Both the position numbers and the translations under genes were made by a program. The notes under the pieces are model-generated. The model ran no database searches and was not told where the DNA came from. It worked only from the letters and a program-made list of their open reading frames with translations. Source: Lentibacillus saliphilus (GTDB lineage Bacteria; Bacillota; Bacilli; Bacillales; Amphibacillaceae). From it: a stretch of DNA of 64,000 bases. Positions 29,426-40,935 of the stretch are shown in pieces. The stretch's first letter is position 1. The number at the start of each line of letters is the position of its first letter. The stretch covers positions 310,001-374,000 of the forward strand of contig NZ_JABJXD010000002.1 in NCBI RefSeq assembly GCF_019093865.1. Direction: 5' to 3'.

Positions 29426-29448
29426 GTGTTTGAGGAATGCTCGTGTGG

Positions 29449-29540
29449 GAGCGGGTGCGCGGGGCGGGTGCTGGTGCGTAGGCTTGAGGCGGATGCACTG
29501 CCAGGAGCGGGTGCACAGGTCGGGGGCGGGTGCACAGGCC
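29449..29540 (+). repeat. GC-rich degenerate repeat (GCGGGTGC)
   Basis: About five copies of GCGGGTGC or GCGGATGC, several continuing as ACAGG, with irregular 13-24-bp spacing. It is non-coding and directly precedes the 20-bp array. Confidence 0.4.
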
Positions 29541-29546
29541 AAGGGA

Positions 29547-29706
29547 CGCATATAATCGGTATTAGCCGCATATATTATCGTTCGCGCGCATATATCGCCA
29601 AGCGTCCGCATATCCTCAAAAGTGGCCGCATATATGATGGATGAGCCGAATATCGCGTGGTCCGCATGCATAAATCGAAAAAGCGCCGCATATCCGATCC
29701 GCGCTC
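29547..29706 (+). repeat. 20-bp phased tandem array, core CGCATAT on the plus strand (8 units)
   Basis: CGCA or close variants occur at 29547, 29567, 29587, 29607, 29627, 29647, 29667 and 29687, exactly 20 bp apart. Core CCGCATAT is followed by about 12 variable bases. There is no open function in any frame. Confidence 0.8.
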
Positions 29707-29718
29707 AAACCGAAAACA

Positions 29719-29753
29719 AGAAGGAAGTGATCGAAGGTTGACCACTTCCTTCT
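29719..29753. terminator. Repeated hairpin between two inverted CGCATAT arrays
   Basis: AGAAGGAAGTG (29719-29729) pairs perfectly with CACTTCCTTCT (29743-29753). It has the same stem as the GH125 terminator. It may end leftward transcription of the GH13 gene, but its central place between opposite arrays is more striking. Confidence 0.6.
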
Positions 29754-29798
29754 ATATCTTTAGCGTGTTGATGCCCAGTTGAGCTGAATCACTCACCA

Positions 29799-30138
29799 TG
29801 TATGCGGCTTCCAGATGACATATGCGTCTGAATTTTAACATATGCGCCTCGCTCACGACATATGCGTCGCGCACCAAACATATGCACCTCGCTCACGAGA
29901 TATGCGTCGCGCCCCAAACATATGCGCCTCCCTCACGAGATATGCGTCGCGCCCCAAACATATGCGCCTCCCTCACGAGATATGCGTCGCGCCCCAAACA
30001 TATGCGCCTCCCTCACGAGATATGCGTCGCGCCCCAAACATATGCGCCTCCCTCACGAGATATGCGTCGCGCACCAAACATATGCGCCTCCCTCACGATA
30101 TATGCGTCCCGATCCAAATATATCCGGTCCGCCCGCGT
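29799..30138 (-). repeat. 20-bp phased tandem array, core CGCATAT on the minus strand (17 units, 40-bp dimers)
   Basis: ATATGCG (CGCATAT on the minus strand) recurs every 20 bp from 29799 to 30119. The two half-units ATATGCGTCGCGCCCCAAAC and ATATGCGCCTCCCTCACGAG alternate, giving a 40-bp higher-order repeat that is almost perfect at 29920-30080. The period is not a multiple of three, so the open frames over it are not conserved proteins. Confidence 0.88.
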
Positions 30139-30174
30139 CCCCATGCGCAGCTAGCTCCAAGCAACAGCCAATCG

Positions 30175-32037
<1,863 letters not shown>

Positions 32038-32091
32038 TTAATTCATTTTACAAGGTTATATAACAAGAGTATATCAAGCATATTCATAAAA

Positions 32092-32105
32092 TGAAAGCGT
32101 TTAAT
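32092..32105 (+). promoter_or_regulatory. cre site in the maltodextrin control region
   Basis: TGAAAGCGTTTAAT matches the CcpA consensus at 13 of 14 positions, between the two divergent transcription units. Confidence 0.6.
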
Positions 32106-32140
32106 CATCTGAAAATAACTAAAAAGGCGATCAAAAATGG

Positions 32141-32168
32141 TTGATTTTAGAAAAAAATGGTGTATACT
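32141..32168 (+). promoter_or_regulatory. Promoter of the maltodextrin uptake operon
   Basis: TTGATT (32141-32146) and TATACT (32163-32168) are 16 bp apart. The start site would lie just before the operator at 32186. Confidence 0.6.
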
Positions 32169-32185
32169 TTAGTCAAGGTGAATGT

Positions 32186-32197
32186 GCAAACGTTTGC
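32186..32197. promoter_or_regulatory. Perfect LacI/MalR-type operator
   Basis: GCAAACGTTTGC is a perfect 12-bp palindrome with the central CG typical of LacI-family operators. It lies just downstream of the promoter, and the LacI-type regulator at 38714 is the likely binder. Confidence 0.75.
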
Positions 32198-32233
32198 CTA
32201 AAAGATGAAAACAAATCTGGGAGGGTAATTAAG

Positions 32234-33541
32234 ATGAAAAAATGGCTCGGCGTACTTGCTGCTTTAATGTTGCTTGTCGGTGTGCTCGCTGCATGTGGAC
32301 CTGATGATGCTGAAGGTACATCTGGAGATGCAAATGACAACGGTAATTCAGAAGAAAATGGCGACGCGAACGGTGAGGCTACGGAAATGCCAGCGAAGCC
32401 TGATAGCTTGACGCTTTGGGTGAACGCAGAAGAAAAACAAGAAAATGCTGTCAAAGAAATTGTCGCGAAATATACAGAAGAGACGGGGATTGATGTTGAA
32501 CTCGTTCCTGTAGATATGCTTGATCAGGTTGAAAAGCTTGATGTAGAAGGACCTGCAGGCAATGGCCCGGACATTATTTTCCAGCCGCATGATCGAATTG
32601 GCGATTTAGCGATGAGAGGGCTCATTGAAGCAGTAGACTTGAGCGAATATGAAAGCGAATACACCGATATTTCTCTTGATGCGATGACATATGAAGGCAG
32701 TCATTGGGGATTCCCAGCTGTCATGGAAACATATACGATGTTCTACAATAAAGCGTTAATGGATGCACCAGAAACGATGGAAGATATTATGACGATTGCT
32801 AGTGATTATACAGATCCTAGTGCGGATGAATATGGCTTTTTAATGGAAGCAGCCAACTTCTATTTTGTTTATCCGTTTTTCTCAGGAAATGGTGCTTACG
32901 TATTTAATTTTGACGGAAGCGGATACGACATCAATGATATCGGCTTGGCGAATGACGGTTCTGTAGAAGGTGGTAACCTTGTTCAGTCATGGTTCGATGA
33001 AGGATATATTCCACAAGATTTAACGCCAGACATTATGAACGGTTTATTTAAAGAAGGTAAAGTGGCGTCTGTCGTGAACGGCCCTTGGATGGTACGTGAA
33101 TATCAGGAGGCGCTTGGCGATGATCTTGGTGTTGTGACTATGCCAGTACTTGACAATGGTGATCATCCTAAGACATTCGTTGGCGTGAAGTCATACTTGC
33201 TATCAAGCTTCTCCAAAAATAAGGAATGGGCACAAGACTTAATGGCGTTTATTACGAATGAAGAGAATTCAATGACGTATTATGATATCGCTGGTGAAAT
33301 TCCACCACGTCATGATGCGGTTGAAAATCCGATCATTGCTGATGACCCAATTTATTCTGTGTTTGCCGAACAAACGACGTATGGTGAACCAATGCCGAAC
33401 GTACCGGCGATGCAGCAGGTTTGGGAACCAATTAACGATGCATTGAGCTTTATTTCAAAAGGTGAGCCTGTTGACGAAGTGCTTCAGGAAGCTGTCGATT
33501 TAATTGAAAGTAATATTGCAACATCAGGTGCTGGAGAGTAA
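32234..33541 (+). CDS. Maltodextrin/maltose ABC transporter substrate-binding lipoprotein (MdxE/MalX-like)
   Basis: This is the receptor of a carbohydrate ABC importer, about 435 residues. The ATG at 32234 lies 7 nt after GGGAGGG; the longer frame starting at 32141 overlaps the promoter. MKKWLGVLAALMLLVGVLAAC is a signal peptide with lipobox LAAC, followed by an acidic, Asn/Gly-rich linker to about residue 60. The binding domain (DSLTLWVNAEEKQENAVKEI, NGPDIIFQPHDRIGDLA, VVNGPWMVREY) resembles the maltose/maltodextrin receptors. It heads the operon with two permeases and an alpha-glucosidase. The ATPase is not encoded here; a shared MsmX-type ATPase elsewhere is usual in Bacillus (inference). 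Confidence 0.92.
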   Translation: MKKWLGVLAALMLLVGVLAACGPDDAEGTSGDANDNGNSEENGDANGEATEMPAKPDSLTLWVNAEEKQENAVKEIVAKYTEETGIDVELVPVDMLDQVEKLDVEGPAGNGPDIIFQPHDRIGDLAMRGLIEAVDLSEYESEYTDISLDAMTYEGSHWGFPAVMETYTMFYNKALMDAPETMEDIMTIASDYTDPSADEYGFLMEAANFYFVYPFFSGNGAYVFNFDGSGYDINDIGLANDGSVEGGNLVQSWFDEGYIPQDLTPDIMNGLFKEGKVASVVNGPWMVREYQEALGDDLGVVTMPVLDNGDHPKTFVGVKSYLLSSFSKNKEWAQDLMAFITNEENSMTYYDIAGEIPPRHDAVENPIIADDPIYSVFAEQTTYGEPMPNVPAMQQVWEPINDALSFISKGEPVDEVLQEAVDLIESNIATSGAGE

Positions 33542-33561
33542 CACACATCTGAACGTGATAC

Positions 33562-33586
33562 ATGGGAGCTCATCAGTAGCTCCCAT
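33562..33586 (+). other. Intra-operon hairpin between receptor and permease genes
   Basis: ATGGGAGCT and AGCTCCCAT form a perfect 9-bp stem with a 7-nt loop and no good T-run. Such hairpins often protect the abundant receptor mRNA or reduce read-through to the permeases. Confidence 0.6.
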
Positions 33587-33666
33587 ATCATCTTGTTCGT
33601 TTCATTATATGGTTGATCAACAACCGCCGTTTTTAGTGTTTATTCGGTTAGTTAGGAGGAACAGAC

Positions 33667-34968
33667 ATGGCACATAAAAAGAAGAAGGAAAGCCCCGGTC
33701 TTAAACGTCCACGTCATCTTGCCACACTGTTATCAGTCCTTGTTCCGGGACTGGGTCAGCTCTACAACCGTCGTATTTTAAAAGGAATTCTCTTGATGGT
33801 CATTACAGTTTCTTTTTTGATCACGACTTGGAACTACATCGATATTGGAATCTGGGGACTATTTACGTTAGGCACCGTTCCATTTGAACATCATTCGATT
33901 CAACTGTTATTGCAAGGATTAATTGCGCTTATTGTACTCATATTCGGACTAACCATCTATGCCTATAACATTATGGACGCCAGACGTGATGCAATTGCTA
34001 GAGAAGACGGGATGCCTAATCCGCCACTTTTAAAAGCAACTGCCGATTTTTATGACAGAGGCTTCCCGTATTTTATGATCTTACCAGGCTTAGTGATGCT
34101 GATCTTTATCGTCGTTTTGCCATTACTTTTCATGGTATCACTCGCTTTTACAGACTATAACCAATATAACGCACCACCACGAAATCTATTAAACTGGGTT
34201 GGGTTTGATAACTTTGTTAATCTTTTCAAGCTTGATATTTGGAAAGACACATTTTTTAATGTCTTTACGTGGACGATCGTCTGGACGGTCGTTGCGACAT
34301 CATTACAAATTGGGCTCGGCTTTTTCTTAGCCTTATTGGTGAATGATAAACGGATAAAATTCAAACGAACGATTCGTACAGTGCTCATATTACCTTGGGC
34401 GGTACCTGCATTTGTATCAATTTTAATTTTTTCAGCACTGTTCAATCCGACGTTTGGGGCGATTAATCGTGATATTTTGAGTCAATTTGAACTGATGATT
34501 CCGTGGCTGTCTGATCCCTTTTGGGCAAAGATTGCTTTAATTATGATTCAGACATGGCTTGGATTCCCATTCGTTTTTGCGCTGTTTACCGGCGTGCTTC
34601 AAAGTGTGCCGGCCGATATGTACGAAGCGGCAGATGTGGATGGAGGAACGCGCTGGCAGAAATTAAAGCATATTACACTGCCACACGTGTTGTTTGCGAC
34701 AGCACCGCTATTAATCATGCAGTATGCTGGAAACTTTAATAACTTTAACATTATCTATCTATTTAACGAAGGTGGCCCAGCCGTGCGCGGACAAAGTGCT
34801 GGCGGGACAGATATCCTTATTTCTTGGGTGTATAAGCTAACCTTCGAAACGAACAACTATAATATGGCTGCAGCGATTACGATTATTATGGGCATACTCG
34901 TCATGGGCTTTGCATTCTTCCAATTCAGAAAGACAGCAGCCTTTAAAGAAGAGGGGGAACGTTACTAA
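33667..34968 (+). CDS. Maltodextrin ABC transporter permease, MalF type
   Basis: This is the membrane subunit of the importer, 433 residues with about eight membrane segments. The first 130 residues carry extra segments (ATLLSVLVPGLGQLYNRRIL), as in Bacillus MdxF. The permease core has the cytoplasmic EAA loop EAADVDGGTRWQKLKHITLP near residue 325, which docks the ATPase. RBS TTAGGAGGAACAG precedes the ATG. The last base of its stop overlaps the start of the next permease (TAATG), so the two are translationally coupled. Confidence 0.93.
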   Translation: MAHKKKKESPGLKRPRHLATLLSVLVPGLGQLYNRRILKGILLMVITVSFLITTWNYIDIGIWGLFTLGTVPFEHHSIQLLLQGLIALIVLIFGLTIYAYNIMDARRDAIAREDGMPNPPLLKATADFYDRGFPYFMILPGLVMLIFIVVLPLLFMVSLAFTDYNQYNAPPRNLLNWVGFDNFVNLFKLDIWKDTFFNVFTWTIVWTVVATSLQIGLGFFLALLVNDKRIKFKRTIRTVLILPWAVPAFVSILIFSALFNPTFGAINRDILSQFELMIPWLSDPFWAKIALIMIQTWLGFPFVFALFTGVLQSVPADMYEAADVDGGTRWQKLKHITLPHVLFATAPLLIMQYAGNFNNFNIIYLFNEGGPAVRGQSAGGTDILISWVYKLTFETNNYNMAAAITIIMGILVMGFAFFQFRKTAAFKEEGERY

Positions 34969-35816
34969 TGGCTATGAAACCGCAAATGAAATCAAGAATT
35001 GAAGTGACGTTCATCTATATCTTTTTCGCGATTATGTTTGTCGTCATTGGCTATCCGCTCTTTTGGGCCATTATGATGAGCGTGAACCCGGGGACGAACA
35101 TGCTCGTAACCGATCTTTTTCCTGACAATCCGACCTTAGAGCATTATAAATGGTTGTTTACCAGTCCTTCCAGTGATTATTTAATTTGGTATAAAAACAG
35201 TTTATTCGTTGCGATTTTGAATTCCGTTGGCTCGGTTGTTATCACATCGCTCGTTGCTTATGCGTTTTCACGGTATAAGTTTTACGGGCGTAAGTACGGC
35301 TTATACATGTTTTTATTACTTCAAATGTTCCCGGCTTTAATGGGGATGGTCGCGTTGTATATCCTGCTTAATACGATCGGTCTGACAGATTCGCTTTGGG
35401 GGCTATTGCTTATTTATCTCGGTGGGCAAATTCCATTTAACGCCTGGCTCGTAAAAGGCTACTTTGACACAATTCCGAAAGAGCTGGATGAATCAGCGAA
35501 GATCGACGGTGCGGGGCATTTGAAAATCTTTTGGACGATCATGCTGCCACTTGCTAAGCCGATATTGGCTGTTGTTGCGCTGTTTAACTTTATGGCGCCG
35601 TTTATGGACTTTTTACTGCCACGAATCGTGTTGACGAGTCCGGAAAACTTTACACTCGCACTGGGCTTATTCAACTTTATTAACGATCAGTTTTCAACGA
35701 ACTTCACCCGTTTTGCTGCCGGAGCAATTTTAATTGCTGTGCCGATTGCGCTCGTCTTTTTACTACTCCAGCGTTTTCTCATATCGGGTCTAACGTCTGG
35801 TGCAACGAAAGGCTAA
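34968..35816 (+). CDS. Maltodextrin ABC transporter permease, MalG type
   Basis: This is the second membrane subunit, 282 residues with six predicted segments beginning IEVTFIYIFFAIMFVVIGYP. The EAA loop is ELDESAKIDGAGHLKIFWTI near residue 185. It is coupled to the MalF-type gene by a 1-base stop/start overlap, and followed after 113 bp by the GH31 gene. Together with the receptor it forms the importer for linear maltodextrins. Confidence 0.94.
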   Translation: MAMKPQMKSRIEVTFIYIFFAIMFVVIGYPLFWAIMMSVNPGTNMLVTDLFPDNPTLEHYKWLFTSPSSDYLIWYKNSLFVAILNSVGSVVITSLVAYAFSRYKFYGRKYGLYMFLLLQMFPALMGMVALYILLNTIGLTDSLWGLLLIYLGGQIPFNAWLVKGYFDTIPKELDESAKIDGAGHLKIFWTIMLPLAKPILAVVALFNFMAPFMDFLLPRIVLTSPENFTLALGLFNFINDQFSTNFTRFAAGAILIAVPIALVFLLLQRFLISGLTSGATKG

Positions 35817-35929
35817 CGTTTAGTGAAATGTTGCAATTTCAGCATTGGAGTAAGGCTCGTAGCGTCTTAACGGTTAGATTGTCCATCGGCACGCTTGTAC
35901 ACATATAACTTTTCATAGGAGGTACATCT

Positions 35930-38275
35930 ATGCTACAGGATACGAGTTTTGCCATTCATCCAGGTCATGATCAGCAATCACGACCAATGATATATAAAGA
36001 TATTGGAGCATTGATCACGAAAGAACAGTCTGGAAATCGTCATCAATTCACTTGTGAAAATGGCTTTGTTTCCACTGTATTTTACACAGATACGATCGTG
36101 AGGGTTGTCATGAATCCGAACGATACCCCTTCATTAACAGGTTCAAGAGCAGTCATTACAGAGACGGTGGACGTCGCTGTGACGGAAGAAGAGTCGGACA
36201 CGGAGCTCATTTTAAAAACGAGTCGACTTGCGCTTCACATTACTAAAACCCCTTTTCGAGTGACTGTTAAGGATGCAGAAGGCTATGAACTCGTTGGTGA
36301 AGGTGAACGGGGCATGTCCTTCCAGGCAAATGGCGTGGTTGCGGCGTTTAAAACGATGCATCCTGCTGACCATTTCTACGGCTTTGGAGAAAAAACGGGT
36401 CATTTAGACAAGCGTGGTGAATCGTATGAGATGTGGAACTCCGACGTGTACGCGCCACACAACCCGGAGACCGATCCCTTGTATGAATCGATCCCATATT
36501 TCATGACGCTTCGAGAGGGGCGGGCCCATGGCGTCTTTTTCGACAATACGTTCCGAACGACATTTGATATGAAGTCATCAGAAGAGATGTATACCTTTTC
36601 GGCTGAAGGTGGCCAGCTCGATTATTATATATTCGCCGGGCCAGATCCGAAATCTGTTCTGGAACAATATACGTATTTAACCGGACGTATTCCACTTCCA
36701 TCAAAATGGTCGCTTGGCTATCACCAATCACGTTATAGCTATGAGACGGAAGAAGAGGTGCGTGCTCTGGCACAACAATTTGTGGAAAAGGATATCCCAG
36801 TTGATGTGATTCATCTCGATATTCATTACATGGACGGATACCGCGTATTCACCTTTGATAAGGAACGCTTCCCAAATCCAGAGAAACTCATTGCCGATTT
36901 ACGTGATATGGGCATCCGCGTTGTCCCAATTGTGGACCCAGGTGTTAAAAAAGACAGTGAGTATGCGGTTTACCAAGAAGGTGTTCGCGAAGATCATTTT
37001 TGTAAATATATAGAAGGCGATATTTATTTTGGTGAAGTATGGCCAGGTATCAGTGCATTTCCAGACTTTACGGACGAAAAAGTACGCAGCTGGTGGGGCG
37101 ATCAACATGCGTTTTATACCGATATCGGTGTAGAAGGCATTTGGAACGACATGAACGAACCGGCTGTGTTTAACGAAACAAAGACGATGGATGTTACGGT
37201 CATGCATGGAAATGATGGCCGTCCAACAACACACCGTGAGCTCCATAACGTCTATGGCCTACTTATGGGTGAAGCAACGTATGAAGGCATGAAAAAACAG
37301 TTAAACGGCAAGCGTCCATTTTTATTGACGCGAGCAGGTTACGCTGGTGTTCAGCGCTATGCCTCTGTTTGGACAGGAGATAATCGGAGCTTCTGGGAGC
37401 ATTTGCAAATGTCATTACCAATGGTGATGAATCTCGGATTGTCCGGTGTCGCATTCACTGGTCCGGATGTTGGCGGCTTTGCCCATGACACGAACGCTGA
37501 GCTTCTTACACGCTGGACACAGGTCGGTGCTTTCACACCATTTTTTCGCAACCATTCAGCGATTGGATTCCGTTACCAAGAGCCATGGCAATTCGGTGAA
37601 AAATACGAACAGATTATTAAAAAATACATTCAAATGCGCTATCAGTGGTTGCCGCAGCTTTATTCATTATTTTATGAAGCAAGCGTCACCGGCCTTCCAG
37701 TGATGCGTCCATTGTTAATGGAATTTCCGCATGATGAAAAGACATACAACTTAAATGATCAATTTATGATTGGCGACAACGTCATGATTGCACCGATTAT
37801 GCAACCGTCAGTGACAGATCGTGCGGTATATATGCCTGAAGGAACGTGGGTTGAGCTTGCGACGGGAGAAGTGTATGAAGGCGGAATGACCCATCTCGTT
37901 CATGCCGAGCTTGAGGACTTACCGATTTTTGTAAAACAAGGGACAGCCTTCATGCAAGGGGATTGGACTTCGAACGTTGATAAACAGCCGCAAAACGTCA
38001 CGTTGCATGTTGTTCCAGGGCAGCCGGGAGACACGTATCAAATGGTGTATTATGATGATGACGGGGAAACATTTGCCTACGAAACAGGTGTCTATATGCG
38101 ACTTGATATTGAAGTCAGGACGACAGAAGATGGCGTTGATGTACGTGTCTTGAGCAAACAAGGGGCTTTCACACCTGCTTATAAAGCGATCAAAGTAGCT
38201 ACTGTCGGACAAAATCCTGTTAAACATGTTATGATCAATGGTAGTGTTTCAAACGAACCAGTAATTGACCTGTAG
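35930..38275 (+). CDS. Alpha-glucosidase, GH31
   Basis: This is a retaining alpha-glucosidase of 781 residues releasing glucose from imported maltodextrins or isomalto-oligosaccharides. An N-terminal beta-sandwich (residues 1-240) includes YGFGEKTGHLDKRGE. The barrel has DVIHLDIHYMDGYRVFTFD, GIWNDMNEPAVF with nucleophile Asp407, and WTGDNRSFWEHL with probable acid/base Asp484. The C-terminal beta domains follow. There is no signal peptide, so it is cytoplasmic. A good AGGAGG precedes the ATG. It is the last gene of the uptake operon before a MITE-like repeat. Confidence 0.94.
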   Translation: MLQDTSFAIHPGHDQQSRPMIYKDIGALITKEQSGNRHQFTCENGFVSTVFYTDTIVRVVMNPNDTPSLTGSRAVITETVDVAVTEEESDTELILKTSRLALHITKTPFRVTVKDAEGYELVGEGERGMSFQANGVVAAFKTMHPADHFYGFGEKTGHLDKRGESYEMWNSDVYAPHNPETDPLYESIPYFMTLREGRAHGVFFDNTFRTTFDMKSSEEMYTFSAEGGQLDYYIFAGPDPKSVLEQYTYLTGRIPLPSKWSLGYHQSRYSYETEEEVRALAQQFVEKDIPVDVIHLDIHYMDGYRVFTFDKERFPNPEKLIADLRDMGIRVVPIVDPGVKKDSEYAVYQEGVREDHFCKYIEGDIYFGEVWPGISAFPDFTDEKVRSWWGDQHAFYTDIGVEGIWNDMNEPAVFNETKTMDVTVMHGNDGRPTTHRELHNVYGLLMGEATYEGMKKQLNGKRPFLLTRAGYAGVQRYASVWTGDNRSFWEHLQMSLPMVMNLGLSGVAFTGPDVGGFAHDTNAELLTRWTQVGAFTPFFRNHSAIGFRYQEPWQFGEKYEQIIKKYIQMRYQWLPQLYSLFYEASVTGLPVMRPLLMEFPHDEKTYNLNDQFMIGDNVMIAPIMQPSVTDRAVYMPEGTWVELATGEVYEGGMTHLVHAELEDLPIFVKQGTAFMQGDWTSNVDKQPQNVTLHVVPGQPGDTYQMVYYDDDGETFAYETGVYMRLDIEVRTTEDGVDVRVLSKQGAFTPAYKAIKVATVGQNPVKHVMINGSVSNEPVIDL

Positions 38276-38367
38276 TTTGATGTGCACACGGCCAAAACGG
38301 TTGAAAAAGGATTGCTGGACGTGTCATCATAGAACATGCAGCACTGTAATATATTGAATGTCATGAG

Positions 38368-38645
38368 GGGTGGGACATAACATAGAGTTTAGTCCAAACG
38401 ACGAACAATGCTCATCACTAGCTCCGGAAATACACGCAGACTCCTGTGGGAGGAGGGCTTAGGTGAGACCCCACAGTGCGTAGGGAAGGAAGGCTAAGAC
38501 CGCGACGTCCTGTCGCAACGCCTTCATGACCAACATCCTGTTGGCCCGAGGCTCACCAGCCGCCCACGGAAAGCGAAGTGTATTTCCGGAGCGGTCGTAT
38601 TGTTCGAAATTTTATTTGGTTAAACCTCCTTTGTCCCAGTCGCCT
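38368..38645. repeat. Best-preserved copy of the MITE-like repeat (copy 4)
   Basis: About 275 bp with ends GGGTGGGACATAA and TTTGTCCCAG in inverted orientation, and inner arms CTCCGGAAATACAC / GTGTATTTCCGGAG. The GC-rich centre can fold extensively. No transposase is encoded. From memory, similar blocks are common in Bacillaceae genomes; this was not searched. It fills the 438-bp gap between GH31 and the LacI-type gene. Confidence 0.75.
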
Positions 38646-38713
38646 GTCATTTACAATCCTCCAAGATCACACGAATATCCACCCTAAAACAAGAGGACTG
38701 AGAGGTTAAGAGC

Positions 38714-39730
38714 ATGGTAACGATAAAAGATGTCGCAAAAGCGAGCGGTGTGTCACCGTCTACCGTTTCGAGAGTGATCGCCGACAATCCCCGAATTAGT
38801 GAGGAAACGAAGAAAAGTGTCCGAAAAGCGATGAAGGCACTCGGATATCATCCGAACATTAGTGCGCGAAACCTCGTCGCCAAATCAACAAAAGCCATTG
38901 CCGCTATTATGCCGTCGTCAGCAAACACGGCATTACAAAATCCATTTTTCCCAGAAGTTCTACGTGGCATCGGATCAGTTATCCATGACGCCCAATATTC
39001 GATGCTTCTATCTACTGGTCAAACAGATGAGGAAATTTTAGAAGAGGTGAAGCGCCTCGTATATGGCCGTTATGTTGATGGTGTCATCCTTCTTTATTCT
39101 CGACTCGATGATGCTGTAACACACTTTTTAGTCGAGCATGACTTCCCATTTGTCATCGTCGGAAAGCCATTTGAATATGAAAGTGAAGCCACTTATGTGA
39201 ACAACGATAACGTAAAGGCTGGCAGGGAAATTACCAGCTATTTAATCGAGCAAGGTCATGAACATATCGCCTTTGTTGGCGGATCAACGGACTTGATTGT
39301 AACTCAGGATCGTGAAGCTGGATACGAGCAAGCCCTAAAGGCAGCTGGCATTGATCATGATGATACTTATAAAATCCATACAGAGTTTTTGAAATCAGGC
39401 GGACGTGGCGCCGTCGAATATATAATGTCTTTAGAAAAACGACCAACCGGCCTCGTCGTCAGTGACGATCTAATCAGTCTTGGAATTTTAAACCGTCTTG
39501 AAGAAGCTGGCATTCGTGTACCAGATGACATTTCAGTCGTTAGCTTCAACAACGTTTATTTATCCGAAATCACCCGCCCAGCCCTAACAACAGTTGACAT
39601 TCACATTTATGAGCTCGGCATCCAATCGGCCAAAGCATTGCTGGAAAAAGCGAACAACGAGAACGAACCCGCCAAACGCATCATCATCCCACACACAATC
39701 GTCCACCGTGACTCCGTACAACCGAGGTGA
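38714..39730 (+). CDS. LacI-family transcriptional regulator (MalR-like)
   Basis: This is a sugar-responsive repressor of 338 residues. Residues 2-50 form the LacI helix-turn-helix and hinge (TIKDVAKASGVSPSTVSRVI, followed by ALGYHPNISARNL). The rest is a periplasmic-binding-like effector domain with FVGGSTDLIVTQDREAGYEQ and TVDIHIYELGIQSAKALLE. It ends the maltodextrin locus, and the palindromes at 32013 and 32186 are typical LacI/MalR operators, so autologous control of the uptake operon and GH13 gene is likely. A good terminator follows. Confidence 0.93.
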   Translation: MVTIKDVAKASGVSPSTVSRVIADNPRISEETKKSVRKAMKALGYHPNISARNLVAKSTKAIAAIMPSSANTALQNPFFPEVLRGIGSVIHDAQYSMLLSTGQTDEEILEEVKRLVYGRYVDGVILLYSRLDDAVTHFLVEHDFPFVIVGKPFEYESEATYVNNDNVKAGREITSYLIEQGHEHIAFVGGSTDLIVTQDREAGYEQALKAAGIDHDDTYKIHTEFLKSGGRGAVEYIMSLEKRPTGLVVSDDLISLGILNRLEEAGIRVPDDISVVSFNNVYLSEITRPALTTVDIHIYELGIQSAKALLEKANNENEPAKRIIIPHTIVHRDSVQPR

Positions 39731-39750
39731 GACGGCGAGGAAGTATTTAT

Positions 39751-39789
39751 AAAAAATCATCCACCGCAATCTGGTGGGTGATTTTTTTT
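39751..39789 (+). terminator. Terminator of the LacI-type gene
   Basis: AATCATCCACC pairs with GGTGGGTGATT (one G-T wobble) around GCAATCT, followed by eight T. The repeat array begins 12 bp later. Confidence 0.88.
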
Positions 39790-39800
39790 GTGTGGTTGGA

Positions 39801-40752
39801 ATTTCGCAATGTGGGGCGGAATTCCGCAATGATGAGGTATTATTCCGCAATACGGGGGCGGAATTCCGCAATGCGCGCCCGAAATTCCGCAATGCGTGCT
39901 CGAAATTCCGCAATGAGGCGGTGTTATGCCGCAATACGTGCTCGAAATTCCGCAATGAGGAGGGATTATTCCGCAATACGTGCTCGAAACTCCGCAATGC
40001 GGGGGCGGAATTCCGCAATGAGTGGGCGTTATTCCGCAATACGTGCTCGAAATTCCGCAATGCGGGGGCGGAATTCCGCAATGAGTGGGCGTAATTCCGC
40101 AATACGGGCTCGAAATTCCGCAATGATGAGGTATTATTTCGCAATACGCGGTCGATATTCCGCAATGAGTGGGTATTATTCCGCAATGCACGCCTGAGAT
40201 TCCGCAATGAGGTGGTGTTATTCCGCAATGCGTGCTCGAAATTCCGCAATGATGAGGTATTATTTCGCAATACGCGCTCGAAATTCCGCAATGAGTGGGT
40301 ATTATTCCGCAATGCACGCCTGAGATTCCGCAATGAGGTGGTGTTATTCCGCAATGCGTGCTCGAAATTCCGCAATGATGAGGTATTATTCCTCAATACG
40401 TGCTTGAAATTCCGCAATGAGGTGGTGTTATTCCGCAATGTGCGCTTGAAATTCCGCAATGAGGAGGTATTATTCCGCAATGCGCGCTCGGAATTCCGCA
40501 ATGAAGAGGTATTATTCCGCAATACGCGCTCGGAATTCCGCAATGATGAGGTATTATTCCGCAATGCACGCTCGAAATTCCGCAATGAAGAGGTATTATT
40601 CCGCAATACGCGCTCGGAATTCCGCAATGATGAGGTATTATTCCGCAATGCGCGCCTGAAATTCCGCAATGATGAGGTATTATTCCTCAATGCGCCTGAG
40701 ACTCCGCAATGTAGATGTATTATTCCGCAATCCCCGCTCGAAATTCCACAAA
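39801..40752 (+). repeat. 21-bp phased tandem array 1, core ATTCCGCAAT (about 46 units)
   Basis: Each unit is ATTCCGCAAT plus 11 variable bases. From the first unit (39801) to the last (40743) the distance equals 43 intervals of 21 bp plus one of 20 and one of 19. Spacers fall into two classes that mostly alternate: one ends TATT or TGTT (for example GATGAGGTATT), the other CGAA or CGGA (for example ACGTGCTCGAA). Where a spacer ends GCGGA the junction is the palindrome GCGGAATTCCGC. The 21-bp period keeps three frames open on both strands, creating spurious heptad-repeat ORFs. The array follows a terminator directly. Confidence 0.95.
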
Positions 40753-40935
40753 GTATGATCTTAACGGTGCTAAGTGGATTCGTAGTTCGATGTGATACCA
40801 CAAAGTGTGGTGTAATTTCATAATATGATGCAGAATTTTACGATTCTCTAAGTGGAATTTTCCGAATGCTAATGCGTGAGATTGTTTGAAGAATGGTGTA
40901 GAATATTGAATAAATATTGTTTAGGAGGGACTATT

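Noticed and set aside
29799-30138. Overlapping ORFs reading IC-ASLTRYASRPKHM-type repeats
   Set aside because: The 20-bp period forces frame cycling, and three overlapping frames are all open. No ribosome binding site; this is simple tandem repeat DNA.
39801-40752. CRISPR array
   Set aside because: The repeat is only 10 bp, spacers are 11 bp and recur many times, and no cas genes are present.
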